Below, in pieces: positions 16,368 through 25,240 of a stretch of DNA of 64,000 nt. The stretch's first letter is position 1. Each line of letters starts with the position of its first letter. A program made the position numbers and the translations under genes. The stretch covers positions 429,546 to 493,545 of the forward strand of contig NZ_NGNR01000003.1 in NCBI RefSeq assembly GCF_002198115.1, read 5' to 3'. This stretch comes from Robiginitalea sediminis. Lineage in GTDB: Bacteria > Bacteroidota > Bacteroidia > Flavobacteriales > Flavobacteriaceae. The notes beneath the pieces are model-generated. The model was not told the origin of the DNA. It worked only from the letters and a program-made list of their open reading frames with translations, and searched no databases.

Positions 16368-17153
16368 ATGAATTCCCGAACCGAACAGCTCAAGGCCCTA
16401 GACCGACTGATTACTATTATGGATGAACTCCGCGAGGGTTGTCCCTGGGATCGGAAGCAAACCATGCAGACCCTCCGGCAGCTGACTATTGAGGAGACCT
16501 ATGAGCTGGGCGACGCCATCCTGGAGAACGACCTGGAAGAGGTCAAGAAGGAGCTCGGGGACCTCCTGCTCCATATTGTTTTTTACGCCCGCATCGGTTC
16601 AGAGACGGGGGATTTCGACCTGGCCGACGTGGCCAACGATATCTGCGAAAAACTGATCCGCCGCCATCCACATATCTACGGGGATACCGAGGTGGCCGAT
16701 GCCGAACAGGTAAAGGCCAACTGGGAGAAGATCAAGCTGCAGGAAGGCAAGAAAAGCGTCCTCCAGGGGGTGCCCCTTGGGTTGCCCGCTTTGGTCAAGG
16801 CGAACCGGGTACAGGAAAAGGTGGCCGGGGTGGGCTTCGACTGGGAAGCCCCCGAACAGGTCTTCGAAAAGGTGCGGGAAGAATTGGAAGAGCTCGAGGC
16901 TGCAAGGGCTGGGAAGGACCGCGACGCCCTGGAGGCCGAAATGGGGGATGTCTTTTTTTCCCTGGTCAACTATTCCCGGTTCCTCGGGATCAACCCGGAA
17001 GATGCCCTGGAGCGCACCAACAAAAAATTCATCCGTCGCTTCCAGTTCCTGGAGGAGCGCGCCCGGCAGGCTGGCCGCTCCCTCCACGAGATGACCCTGG
17101 CCGAGATGGACGTCCATTGGGAGGCGGCCAAGGCGCACGACCCTAAACCCTAA
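16368..17153 (+). CDS. mazG: Nucleoside triphosphate pyrophosphohydrolase MazG
   Basis: A 261-residue enzyme with two MazG domains in tandem, like the Escherichia coli protein. The first carries LREGCPWDRKQT and LTIEETYELGDAI with the metal-binding ExxE, and the second carries KVREELEELEAA and EMGDVFFSLVNYSRF with ExxD. It hydrolyses NTPs and dNTPs to NMP and pyrophosphate, which cleans nucleotide pools and may affect ppGpp levels. It is the first of five rightward genes (mazG, MATE, small protein, PAP2, GT39). Promoter support comes from the -7 box at 16345-16352. Confidence 0.95.
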   Translation: MNSRTEQLKALDRLITIMDELREGCPWDRKQTMQTLRQLTIEETYELGDAILENDLEEVKKELGDLLLHIVFYARIGSETGDFDLADVANDICEKLIRRHPHIYGDTEVADAEQVKANWEKIKLQEGKKSVLQGVPLGLPALVKANRVQEKVAGVGFDWEAPEQVFEKVREELEELEAARAGKDRDALEAEMGDVFFSLVNYSRFLGINPEDALERTNKKFIRRFQFLEERARQAGRSLHEMTLAEMDVHWEAAKAHDPKP

Positions 17154-17170
17154 CGCCGAAACCCTTTGTT

Positions 17171-18550
17171 TTGATCCGGCAATACACCCGAGAATTCCGA
17201 TATAATTTCCGCCTGGCTTCCCCTGTCATTCTGGGGATGCTCGGGCATACCTTCGTGGCCTTCGCGGACAACCTCATGGTGGGCCAGCTCGGGACAGCTG
17301 AACTGGCCGCGGTATCCCTGGGGAACAGTTTCTTGTTTATCGCCATGTCCCTGGGGATAGGGTTTTCCACCGCCATCACCCCTTTGGTAGCCGAAGCGGA
17401 TGCGGCCGGCAACCCCCGGCAGGGAAGGAAGGTTCTGCAGAATGGCCTGGTCCTTTGCCTGGGCATTGGCCTGGCCCTTTTCGGGGGTATCCTGCTGGGC
17501 AAGCCGCTCATGTACCTGATGGATCAGCCGGAAGAGGTGGTGGCCCTGGCCATGCCCTACCTGGACCTTATCGCGATTTCCCTGGTCCCTCTGGTGGTAT
17601 TCCAGGCCCTGAAGCAATTCTCCGAAGGGCTCTCCCGAACCCGGTACCCGATGTATGCCACCATTGTGGCCAATGTGGTCAATATCACCCTTAATTACCT
17701 CCTGATCTTCGGCTCTCTGGGCTTTCCCAAAATGGGGGTTGTAGGGGCAGGTGTGGGGACCCTGGCCTCCCGGGTGGTCATGGTCCTGTTCCTCTGGGCC
17801 CTGTTCCAGAGGCGTGCGTACTTCGAGCCTTATGTAAAGGCCCTGCGGTTCCGTCAGGTGGAGAAAAAAGTACTCCGAAAAATTGCTAGCCTGGGTCTGC
17901 CCTCGGCCCTGCAATTCTTCTTTGAGGTTGCCATTTTTACCGCGGCGATCTGGCTTAGCGGTGTTCTCGGGAAGAACCCGCAGGCGGCCAACCAGATCGC
18001 CCTGAACCTGAGCAGTATGACCTATATGTTCGGGATGGGCCTGGGCGTTACGGCCATGATCCGGGTGGGCAACCAGAAAGGGCTTCGGGACTATCCGGAG
18101 CTCAAGCGGATCGCCACTTCGATTTTTGTGATGTCTGCCATTCTCATGGTGGCCTTTGCCCTGTTGTTCCTAATTGGGCGGCACTGGCTCCCTACCCTGT
18201 ACCTGGACCTTTCAGACCCTGTGGGCCGGGCCGACGCCCTGGAGGTTATGCAAATCGCTTCCACCCTGCTGCTGGTGGCGGCTTTTTTCCAGATTTCCGA
18301 CGGGCTCCAGGTGGTCATCCTCGGGGCGCTGAGGGGGTTGCAGGATGTGCGCATCCCCACCCTGATCACCTTTGTGGCCTATTGGGTTATCGGTTTTCCG
18401 GTGAGTTATTACCTGGGCCTGAAAACCGACCTGAAAAGCACGGGGATATGGATCGGGCTTTTTGCAGGGCTCACGGCCTCTTCAATTATGTTGTATCTTC
18501 GATTCCGGAACCGGACGGCACGCCTGCTGTCCGGTCCCGGCCAACCGTAA
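17171..18550 (+). CDS. MATE family multidrug efflux transporter
   Basis: A 459-residue, 12-helix Na+- or H+-coupled exporter of the NorM/DinF type. The N-terminal half starts with RLASPVILGMLGHTFVAFADNLMVGQLG and the second half repeats the fold after about residue 230. The start shown is a TTG (LIRQYTREFRYN), because the conserved first helix begins directly after it and the first in-frame ATG would cut into that helix. It lies 17 bases after mazG and 13 bases before the next small gene. The transported compound is not predictable. Confidence 0.9.
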   Translation: MIRQYTREFRYNFRLASPVILGMLGHTFVAFADNLMVGQLGTAELAAVSLGNSFLFIAMSLGIGFSTAITPLVAEADAAGNPRQGRKVLQNGLVLCLGIGLALFGGILLGKPLMYLMDQPEEVVALAMPYLDLIAISLVPLVVFQALKQFSEGLSRTRYPMYATIVANVVNITLNYLLIFGSLGFPKMGVVGAGVGTLASRVVMVLFLWALFQRRAYFEPYVKALRFRQVEKKVLRKIASLGLPSALQFFFEVAIFTAAIWLSGVLGKNPQAANQIALNLSSMTYMFGMGLGVTAMIRVGNQKGLRDYPELKRIATSIFVMSAILMVAFALLFLIGRHWLPTLYLDLSDPVGRADALEVMQIASTLLLVAAFFQISDGLQVVILGALRGLQDVRIPTLITFVAYWVIGFPVSYYLGLKTDLKSTGIWIGLFAGLTASSIMLYLRFRNRTARLLSGPGQP

Positions 18551-18563
18551 AACCGCGACGACC

Positions 18564-18791
18564 ATGGACCTTCCTAAATTCCTGCTCGCAGACAATACCG
18601 ACTACCCTACCGCCATATTTGTACTCCATACCGAGTACCCGAGGTTTATCATCAACCTGGAGAACGACGAGGTGGAGTGGTTCGAGGAATTCTCCCCTGA
18701 GGACCGCAAAGACCTGGAGGAAGAAAGCACCCGTTTAATTTCAGAAGCCACGGATTTCTACGACAGGGAAGTGGCGCGCTATGAAGACTAA
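18564..18791 (+). CDS. Small conserved acidic protein
   Basis: A 75-residue soluble protein beginning MDLPKFLLADNTDYPTAIFV. It has no signal peptide or membrane helix, and is rich in acidic residues (ENDEVEWFEEFSPEDRKDLEEE). I recognise it as a type conserved in flavobacteria but know no function. The ATG at 18564 directly follows the MATE stop. An in-frame earlier start exists but would overlap the MATE gene heavily. It is embedded in the mazG operon, six bases before PAP2. Confidence 0.8.
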   Translation: MDLPKFLLADNTDYPTAIFVLHTEYPRFIINLENDEVEWFEEFSPEDRKDLEEESTRLISEATDFYDREVARYED

Positions 18792-18797
18792 AGCCGT

Positions 18798-19367
18798 ATG
18801 TGGGAAACGCTTTTGGAGTGGGACAGGGAAGCCCTCCTCGCGCTGAACGGCTGGGGCGGGGCCGGGTGGGACCGGCTCTGGCTGACGCTTTCCGATAAAT
18901 GGGCGGCAATCCCGCTCTATGCCCTGTTGCTGGTATACGCGTTTCGATCCCTGGGTTGGCGGCGGGCGTTGCTTTTCCTTGTTTTTATCGCCTTGCTCAT
19001 TACCGCCACAGACCAGATGGCCAACCTCTTTAAATATGGCGTAGGGCGGTTGCGGCCCTGCCATGACCCGGAACTGGACGGGCTGGTTCGCGTGGTGAAG
19101 GCCTCCTGCGGCGGTCGCTTCGGGTATTTCTCCGCCCATGCCGCCAATGCCATGGCCCTGGCCGTATTTTTCTTTGCCCATTGGGGGCGTTCCCGAAGTC
19201 TCTGGGGAAGCCTTCTGATCTTGTGGGCGCTACTGGTAGGCTACAGTCGGGTATATCTTGGGGTCCATTTTCCGACCGATGTGCTCACCGGCATCCTGAT
19301 AGGCGCTTTCTTCGGGTGGCTTTTCGCCCGCCTGCATTTTTTGGCGGACCAAAAATGGATGCGATGA
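18798..19367 (+). CDS. PAP2 family phosphatase, membrane-bound
   Basis: A 189-residue membrane phosphatase. The family motifs are present in order: KYGVGRLRPCHDP (KxxxxxxRP), GYFSAHAANAMA (PSGH-like, here FSAH) and GYSRVYLGVHFPTDV (SRxxxxxHxxxD). Relatives dephosphorylate undecaprenyl pyrophosphate, phosphatidic acid or lipid A. It is the fourth gene of the mazG operon. Its stop overlaps the GT39 start as ATGA. Its position next to a GT39 gene suggests a role in recycling a lipid carrier or modifying lipid A. Confidence 0.92.
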   Translation: MWETLLEWDREALLALNGWGGAGWDRLWLTLSDKWAAIPLYALLLVYAFRSLGWRRALLFLVFIALLITATDQMANLFKYGVGRLRPCHDPELDGLVRVVKASCGGRFGYFSAHAANAMALAVFFFAHWGRSRSLWGSLLILWALLVGYSRVYLGVHFPTDVLTGILIGAFFGWLFARLHFLADQKWMR

Positions 19368-21031
19368 TCGGGAACCGGTTGTACTGGCTTGGTGTTGCAG
19401 GGGTAGTCCTGGCCTATGCCGTAGGGCTACCTGCAACCCTTATGGAGAACGATTCCGCCCAGTTTGCCGTGATGGCGCAGCGCATGGTGGTGGAAAACGA
19501 CTGGCTTAATTTGTGGAAGGGCACCGAGGAATATCTGGATAAACCCCACCTGCATTACTGGCTGGCTGCCCTGTCCTATACGATCTTTGGGGTCAGCGAC
19601 TGGGCTTACCGCCTCCCGGCACTGCTGCTGACCCTGGTAGCGGCATGGAGTGTTAAGGGCCTGGGCAACCTGTTGTACGGCCAGCAGGCCGGACGGCTGG
19701 CTGCGCTGATTTTCCTGAGTGCCCAGACCATTGTCCTTTCCGTCATAGACGTACGGACCGATGCCGTCCTGACCGGCTTCACGGCCTTTGCGCTCTGGCA
19801 GCTGATGCGCTACCTCATGCAGGGTCGCCTTTCCGGTTTGTTATGGGGGGCTTTGGGGGCGGGTCTCGCCTTCTCCACCAAGGGGCAGATTGCCATCGTG
19901 GTCATCGGGCTTCCCGTATTGTGCCAGTTAATCGCTACCCGAACATGGCACCGGCTGTTTCACCCCAGGGTCCTGGTGGCCCTTGCCGTGTTTGCCCTGG
20001 TACTGGCCCCAGTACTGTATGCATATTACCACCAGTTTGACCTGCACCCGGAGAAGGTTATCCGGGGGCGGGACCACCGCAGCGGGGTCCTCTTTATCCT
20101 TTGGGAACAGAGTTTCGAGCGGCTCAGTGGGGAAGGCGTAGGCAAAAACAGCAGCGATTACTTTTTCTTTTTCCACACCTTTTTATGGGTCTTCCTGCCC
20201 TGGACCCTCATGGGACTGGCCGCATTTGGCCGCAGGGCTGCAGAAGCCTGGCGCCATTTCAGGGGGCGCGGGGGTGCCCTGCCCGAGTGGCTTACCCTGG
20301 GGGGCATTGGCCTGATATTCCTGCTGATCAGCTTTGCCCAGTTTAAACTGCCGCATTACCTGAATATCGTAATCCCGCTATTTGCCGTGCTGACGGCTGG
20401 GTTTCTGGACCAACAGGCACAGCAGGGCCGGGAAAACTGGCTCCGGAAGGCAGCCGTGGTACAGGCTGCTGTATTTGGTATTTTCCTCCTGGCTGTGGCC
20501 GGGATCCTGCTCTGGGTTTTTCCCCTGCCCTTTTGGGCTGCCGCCGGGTTGCTGTTGCTCTGGGGAGGGGTTGGTGTAGCCCTGTATCGCAGGGCGGATA
20601 GCCCGCTGGTCCGCCTGGCAGGCATCAGCCTTTTGGCGGCCATTGGCTTGAACCTGGTATTAAACGGATATTTTTACCCCCGACTGCTCAAGTACCAGGC
20701 CGGTTCCGAACTGGCGCGCTCCCTGACCGGGGAAGGCCTCGCCCCGGAGCGGATCTACAAGCTTGATGCGTCCCATACCTGGGCCTTCGACTTTTATTTC
20801 GGAAGGCCACTCGTGCAGGCCGATAAAGAATCCCTGAAGGAGGTTGCCTCTCCCTGGGTCTATGTCACCCAGGACCAATTGGATGCATTGCGGGCAGATG
20901 GCTGGGAGTGGGACAGGCAGTTTACAGCAGACCAGTTCCGGATATCCCGCCTACAGGCCCGGTTCCTCAACCCTGAAACCCGCGGAAAGGTGGTCCGGCA
21001 ACGGCATTTGGTACACCTTACCCGCCCGTAG
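19364..21031 (+). CDS. Glycosyltransferase family 39 / ArnT-like membrane protein
   Basis: A 555-residue polytopic protein with about 10-12 helices. The N-terminal periplasmic loop has NDSAQFAVMAQRMV and WKGTEEYLDKPHLHYW, typical of the PMT_2 family with its conserved acidic residue near the membrane. Family members transfer a sugar from a polyprenyl phosphate donor onto lipid A or proteins. The start at 19364 makes an ATGA overlap with the PAP2 gene, and ATG 19355 is a close alternative. The last 14 bases overlap the convergent gene at 21018-21908. The partner GT2 at 21892-22851 could supply the lipid-linked donor. Confidence 0.88.
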   Translation: MIGNRLYWLGVAGVVLAYAVGLPATLMENDSAQFAVMAQRMVVENDWLNLWKGTEEYLDKPHLHYWLAALSYTIFGVSDWAYRLPALLLTLVAAWSVKGLGNLLYGQQAGRLAALIFLSAQTIVLSVIDVRTDAVLTGFTAFALWQLMRYLMQGRLSGLLWGALGAGLAFSTKGQIAIVVIGLPVLCQLIATRTWHRLFHPRVLVALAVFALVLAPVLYAYYHQFDLHPEKVIRGRDHRSGVLFILWEQSFERLSGEGVGKNSSDYFFFFHTFLWVFLPWTLMGLAAFGRRAAEAWRHFRGRGGALPEWLTLGGIGLIFLLISFAQFKLPHYLNIVIPLFAVLTAGFLDQQAQQGRENWLRKAAVVQAAVFGIFLLAVAGILLWVFPLPFWAAAGLLLLWGGVGVALYRRADSPLVRLAGISLLAAIGLNLVLNGYFYPRLLKYQAGSELARSLTGEGLAPERIYKLDASHTWAFDFYFGRPLVQADKESLKEVASPWVYVTQDQLDALRADGWEWDRQFTADQFRISRLQARFLNPETRGKVVRQRHLVHLTRP

Positions 21032-21908
21032 GGTTCCCCCCATCTTCCAGAACCAGGACCGGTTTGCGGAAGTGGTAATAGATGCCACAGAGGGAAACCG
21101 CGGCTGTTATCAGGAAAAACAGCATACTGATTGCCACAGCGGTCCGTTCCTCCAGCAGGAACCACACCGCCCCGTAGTAAAAGACGAGTTCGCGACTCCC
21201 GATGCCCCCTATGGTAATGGGCAGTACGGCAGCTATACTACTGGCCAGGAACAGCAGGAGGTAGGGGAGGGCATCCCCGTGTATCCCGAGGGAGAGAAAG
21301 ATAAAGTAAGCGGCGCCAACCTGTGAGAGTTGTACCCCGGCGCTTTGGCCCAGGGCCTTCCAGAATACAGGGGTTATCTGCGGGAACAGGCGGCGGTGCA
21401 GGACAAAATAAAGCCCCAGCCCTACGGGAATGAGGGCTGCCAGAGCCCATCGAAAGGGCGCGATGGCTTCAGGTCCCGCCCAGATCAGTAACACCAGTGC
21501 AAAAGCAAAAAGGACGTAAAGGCCACTCAGGCGGTCCAGGAGGAGGACCGATACCAGCGGCTTAAGCGGATGCCCGAAGGCTTTTTTCAGTGCATATCCC
21601 TTGTAGGCATCCCCGCCTATGCCTCCCGGGAGAAACAGGTTGTAGAACATCCCCAGGGCATAGAGCCGGAGGTTGCTGCCCACCGATAGGGGCAGGCCCA
21701 CCTGATGGAAATACCCGTTGAGGCGAACGGCCGCAATACCTTTTGAGATTATGAACAGCAACAGGGCAGCCAGCAGGTAAACCGGGCTTGCACTTTTGGC
21801 TGCAGCCCATACCTCCCGGAAAGGGATACGGTCGAAAACCAGGTAAAGCAGAAGGAGGCTGAAGGAGATCTTCAGCACCGCCATTCCTTTTTTACGAAGG
21901 TTTTCCAC
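21018..21908 (-). CDS. Lysylphosphatidylglycerol synthase transmembrane region / UPF0104 protein
   Basis: A 296-residue membrane protein with about eight helices, resembling the flippase-like half of MprF (YJRPFR-region family). Seen features are a cytoplasmic N-terminus, GMFYNLFLPGGIGGDAYKGY near residue 95-115 and GGIGSRELVFYYG near 245. It lacks the soluble aminoacyl transferase domain, so it is the membrane module only. It overlaps the upstream GT2 gene by 17 bases and is convergent with GT39. Stand-alone proteins like this are often next to GT2 genes that handle polyprenyl sugars, so a lipid-carrier role is plausible. Confidence 0.85.
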   Translation of the reverse strand: MENLRKKGMAVLKISFSLLLLYLVFDRIPFREVWAAAKSASPVYLLAALLLFIISKGIAAVRLNGYFHQVGLPLSVGSNLRLYALGMFYNLFLPGGIGGDAYKGYALKKAFGHPLKPLVSVLLLDRLSGLYVLFAFALVLLIWAGPEAIAPFRWALAALIPVGLGLYFVLHRRLFPQITPVFWKALGQSAGVQLSQVGAAYFIFLSLGIHGDALPYLLLFLASSIAAVLPITIGGIGSRELVFYYGAVWFLLEERTAVAISMLFFLITAAVSLCGIYYHFRKPVLVLEDGGNPTGG

Positions 21909-22851
21909 CGATCAGCACATTTTTGACCCGGTAAGGCCGTTTGCTCTGGGATTCGTAGTACGTGCGGATCAGGAGTTCCATGACAATCCCGATGGTAAAC
22001 AGCTGGATGCCCCCCAGGATAAACATCATCCCGAAAATGAGCAGGGGCCGGGTACCGATATCCTGCCCGAACCCGAATTTAACGATCAGCAGGTAGGCAT
22101 TTATGGCTATACCCAGCATAATAAGCAGGACCCCGAAAATCCCGAAGAGGTGGATGGGGCGCTGGAAATACTTGCGGATAAACAGCAGCAGCATCAGGTC
22201 TGCGATGACTTTGAAGACCCGCTCCAGGCCATATTTGGAAACCCCGGCATTGCGGGCGTGGTGGCGTACAGGCACCTGTTTGATCTGGGCGCCCTCCAGG
22301 TAGGCCAGCAGGGTGATAAACCGGTGCATTTCCCCATAGAGGTTCAGATCCTTGGCAATGGTGCGGGTAAAGACCTTCAGGGCGCAGCCGTTGTCCTTTA
22401 TATCGAGCTTGGTGGCCCGGCGGACAAGGAAATTCGCGATTTTGGACGGGATTTTCTTCACCAGGGAATCCTTGCGTTTCTGGCGGATGCCCGTTACCAC
22501 ATCCGCACTGCCGTCCAGGACGTGGGGCAGCATCATGGGGATATCCCCCGGGTCGTTTTGCAGGTCCCCGTCCATGGTTATGATGTATTCCCCTTCCGCG
22601 TAGTCTATCCCCGCGGCCAGGGCAAGGCTCTGTCCGTAATTCTTTTTCAGGCAAACCAGGTGTACCTTCGGGTCTGCCATATCGGCGACCACCTTGCGGG
22701 TAGCGTCTGTGGAAAAATCGTCCACATAGATAATCTGGTAGGTGTATCCTTTGAGGCTCTCGTGTATCTTTTCGGTGAGCAGGGTCACGTTATCCTCCTC
22801 ATTGTACAGGGGGATGACGATTGAAAGCAGGGAGTGGGTCAGCACCTCCAT
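21892..22851 (-). CDS. Family 2 glycosyltransferase of the ArnC/DPM type with C-terminal membrane helices
   Basis: A 319-residue enzyme. Residues 1-230 are a GT2 catalytic domain with SIVIPLYNEEDNVTLL, IIYVDDFSTDAT, YIITMDGDLQNDPGD and VVTGIRQKRKDS. Two C-terminal helices (about 232-255 and 268-290) follow, ending near ENVLIGGKPS. This layout matches polyprenyl-phosphate sugar transferases such as ArnC, which make lipid-linked sugars from an NDP-sugar. It is part of a leftward run DUF2911, meaB-like, GT2, UPF0104. The divergent GT39 gene nearby could use the product. Confidence 0.92.
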   Translation of the reverse strand: MEVLTHSLLSIVIPLYNEEDNVTLLTEKIHESLKGYTYQIIYVDDFSTDATRKVVADMADPKVHLVCLKKNYGQSLALAAGIDYAEGEYIITMDGDLQNDPGDIPMMLPHVLDGSADVVTGIRQKRKDSLVKKIPSKIANFLVRRATKLDIKDNGCALKVFTRTIAKDLNLYGEMHRFITLLAYLEGAQIKQVPVRHHARNAGVSKYGLERVFKVIADLMLLLFIRKYFQRPIHLFGIFGVLLIMLGIAINAYLLIVKFGFGQDIGTRPLLIFGMMFILGGIQLFTIGIVMELLIRTYYESQSKRPYRVKNVLIGGKPS

Positions 22852-22891
22852 GGATGTTGCGGGTTTGGGGCCAAAGGTAATTCTTTTCGGC

Positions 22892-23917
22892 TTAAGGGGT
22901 GGGAGAACCGGTCTGCGGGTTTTGCGAAAACCGCGCTACCAAAGACTGGGCTGCCCGGAAGGGGCTTACCTGCATTTCTGCCACTGCCTTGCGCCCGGCC
23001 TCCAGGGCTTCCCGGAAGGCGGGGTCGCGGTAAAACTGTTCCAGCATGGCATCTTCCAGGGCCCTTTGGAACCATTGCAGGTTTTGCTCCCTGCGCTTGG
23101 CCTGAAAAACCCCGGCGGTTTTCATACGTTCGGTGTAGGCCAGGATCATGGACCAGATTTCAGGAATACCCGTTCCTTCGGTGGCCGAGCATAACTGTAC
23201 CTCCGGGGTCCAGCCCCCGGGTTTCGGGGGGTAGAGATGCAGGGCTTGTCGAAAACGGGCTGCGGCCCGCTCGGCTGCGGGGACGTTTTCCCCATCGGCT
23301 TTGTTGATCGCTATGGCATCGGCCATTTCCACAATCCCCCTTTTTATGCCCTGCAATTCGTCGCCGGCACCTGCAATCTTCAGTAGCAGGAAAAAGTCCG
23401 CCATCCCGTGGACGGCGGTTTCACTCTGACCGACACCTACGGTCTCAATTAGGATAATCCGGTACCCGGCGGCCTCGCAAAGGCTTATGGTTTCCCGGGT
23501 CCTTCGGGTAACCCCCCCGAGGGACTGCCCGGCAGGGGAGGGGCGGATAAAGGCATTCGGGTGGCGGCTGAGCTGCTGCATCCGGGTTTTGTCGCCCAGG
23601 ATACTTCCCTTGCTGACACTGCTGCTGGGGTCTACAGCCAGGACGGCTACTTTCTCCCCCTGCCCGGTCAGCAATAGACCAAGGGCTTCTATAAAGGTGC
23701 TTTTTCCAGCCCCCGGGACTCCGGTAATACCCACGCGAATACTGTCGGTCCCGCTGCCCAGGCAGGCCTCCACCAGTTGCCGGGCGTCGGGTACATCTGC
23801 AGGGAGGGTGCTTTCCACCAGGGTAATGGCCCGCGCCAGGGCGCCCCGGTCTCCGTTTTGCAATTCCCGGAGGAGGGCATCAATATCCCTTGGTTTTCGC
23901 GTTTTGGAAAGGGCCAT
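22892..23917 (-). CDS. meaB: Methylmalonyl-CoA mutase-associated GTPase MeaB/ArgK family
   Basis: A 341-residue P-loop GTPase of the G3E family. VGITGVPGAGKSTFIEALG is Walker A, VDPSSSVSKGSILGDKTRM follows, and LIETVGVGQSETAV is the switch region. NKAD provides guanine specificity. MeaB loads and protects adenosylcobalamin-dependent mutases. I chose ATG 23917 because the earlier in-frame start would overlap the DUF2911 gene by almost its full length. No mutase subunit is in this window, though a cobalamin adenosyltransferase gene lies at 48725-49294. Confidence 0.93.
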   Translation of the reverse strand: MALSKTRKPRDIDALLRELQNGDRGALARAITLVESTLPADVPDARQLVEACLGSGTDSIRVGITGVPGAGKSTFIEALGLLLTGQGEKVAVLAVDPSSSVSKGSILGDKTRMQQLSRHPNAFIRPSPAGQSLGGVTRRTRETISLCEAAGYRIILIETVGVGQSETAVHGMADFFLLLKIAGAGDELQGIKRGIVEMADAIAINKADGENVPAAERAAARFRQALHLYPPKPGGWTPEVQLCSATEGTGIPEIWSMILAYTERMKTAGVFQAKRREQNLQWFQRALEDAMLEQFYRDPAFREALEAGRKAVAEMQVSPFRAAQSLVARFSQNPQTGSPTP

Positions 23918-23928
23918 GGGTTTGGGGC

Positions 23929-24498
23929 TTAGGCGACAGGCTTTACAGGTACCATGATCTGGGTCTGGTCCCAGGAGAGTACCAGCACCACCTCGCCCCG
24001 GACAATCTGGAATTCGATAAGGAGCTGCTCCACCGGCTGAGGGAGGCCCAGGGCGGGAACGGCAACCTGCAATACGTCCATATCCGGGTTCCGGGTTGTC
24101 TTTGCACCCCCGCTGAGCAGGGTAACGCCCCAGTCCGGGACTTCCTGGTTCAGGATCAGGGACCAGACGTCCTTGCCCGGGATAGTCCAAAGGGAGTAGG
24201 TACCTGCCGGCAGGTCCTTTCCCCCAACGGTAATGTCGTGTGTTGTGGAGAAGGTGGTTGGTTCATTGGCGCCCGTCCGCCAGACCTCTCCATAGGGGAC
24301 CAGGTCGCCGAAAATAACCCGGTTCTTTTTGAACGGGGCACAATAGTTCACCTTAAGGGTGATGCCCGAGGCTTCATAGACCACTTCCTTTTCCGGGCTG
24401 TGCTTCTTGGTTTGTTCCCTCAGGTAGGGCATCCCGATAAAATAACCCAGCAGCAGCACTACGGCCAGGATAATTCCAATCCACTTAACGATTTTCAT
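23929..24498 (-). CDS. DUF2911 domain protein, membrane-anchored
   Basis: A 189-residue protein with an N-terminal membrane anchor (residues 5-24) and the DUF2911 domain: LKVNYCAPFKKNRVIFGDLVP, VWRTGANEPTTFSTTHD and AGTYSLWTIPG. The domain is a beta-rich fold common in Bacteroidota lipoproteins and often linked to enzymes that act in the periplasm. Its activity is unknown. It is the first gene of the leftward run continuing through meaB, GT2 and UPF0104, separated from meaB by only 11 bases. It is divergent from the ECF sigma gene. Confidence 0.9.
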   Translation of the reverse strand: MKIVKWIGIILAVVLLLGYFIGMPYLREQTKKHSPEKEVVYEASGITLKVNYCAPFKKNRVIFGDLVPYGEVWRTGANEPTTFSTTHDITVGGKDLPAGTYSLWTIPGKDVWSLILNQEVPDWGVTLLSGGAKTTRNPDMDVLQVAVPALGLPQPVEQLLIEFQIVRGEVVLVLSWDQTQIMVPVKPVA

Positions 24499-24621
24499 AG
24501 GTCGGCAGTTATTTGGTTAAAAATACGAATTCGGCCCGAACCGCAGCCCGGTTCCGTCTGCCCCTCGCGGATTCGCCTTACCTTTTGGATGGGAATTCCT
24601 AAAATTTCACAAAAAATCAGC

Positions 24622-24629
24622 TGTTTTTG
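24622..24629 (+). promoter_or_regulatory. Candidate -7 box of the ECF sigma factor gene
   Basis: TGTTTTTG differs from TAnnTTTG at one position. It lies 54 bases before the non-standard CTG start candidate at 24683, and about 150 bases before the first ATG of the sigma gene. Confidence 0.35.
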
Positions 24630-24781
24630 AAACGCAGCCGGAAAGCTCCCGTCCTTTAGGCAGCAACAAAAATCAACCCGAACTGGAATCGTCGACCGCT
24701 ATAGTATCCGACCTGATCCAGCAGTGCAGGAAGCAGGACCGCAAGGCACAACTGGCCCTCTACCGGAAATATGCCCATGGC

Positions 24782-25240
24782 ATGTTCTGTGTGGCCATGC
24801 GACTGGTGCAGAACGAGGCGGATGCCGAAGACCTGGTCCAGGAGGCCTTTATCAAAGCTTTCCGGAAGATGGACCAGTACAGGGGGGAGGTCGCTTTCGG
24901 GGCCTGGCTTAAGCGGATTGTAATTAACCGTTGCATCGATTTCCTCAAAGCGCGCCGGCAGCACTTTGTGGAACTCGAGGAACACCGGTTGGCTGTGGCG
25001 GAAACCGAAAATTGGGAAGTGTCCTTCCCGGTGGGGGTTCAGCAGGTGTACCAGGCCATTGAGGACCTGCCGGATAAATACCGCTATGTGGTGCAGCTCT
25101 ACCTGGTGGAAGGCTACGACCACAGTGAAATATCGGGAATCCTCGGCCTGCGCGAAGCCACGTGCAGGACCCGCCTGATGCGGGGGAAAGGGTATCTGAA
25201 GGAACTTTTAAAAGAGAAACGACATGTCGCAGGATCTTAG
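24782..25240 (+). CDS. RNA polymerase sigma factor, ECF subfamily; start uncertain and coding extends upstream
   Basis: The ORF from the ATG encodes 152 residues: region 2 (NEADAEDLVQEAFIKAFRKM, AWLKRIVINRCID) and region 4 (AIEDLPDKYRYVVQLYLVEG, SGILGLREATCRTRLMRGK). The same frame continues upstream of the ATG with good sigma-like sequence (SDLIQQCRKQDRKAQLALYRKYAHG), which supplies the missing part of region 2.1, but no ATG, GTG or TTG exists there down to the -7 candidate. The likely real start is CTG 24683 or another unusual codon. The gene overlaps the anti-sigma-like gene by 17 bases. It should control an envelope-stress regulon. Confidence 0.85.
   Translation: MFCVAMRLVQNEADAEDLVQEAFIKAFRKMDQYRGEVAFGAWLKRIVINRCIDFLKARRQHFVELEEHRLAVAETENWEVSFPVGVQQVYQAIEDLPDKYRYVVQLYLVEGYDHSEISGILGLREATCRTRLMRGKGYLKELLKEKRHVAGS

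Noticed and set aside
24590-24700. Frameshift at the start of the sigma gene
   Set aside because: The upstream frame stays open and shows sigma-like residues in the same frame, so a missing standard start codon is a simpler explanation than a frameshift.
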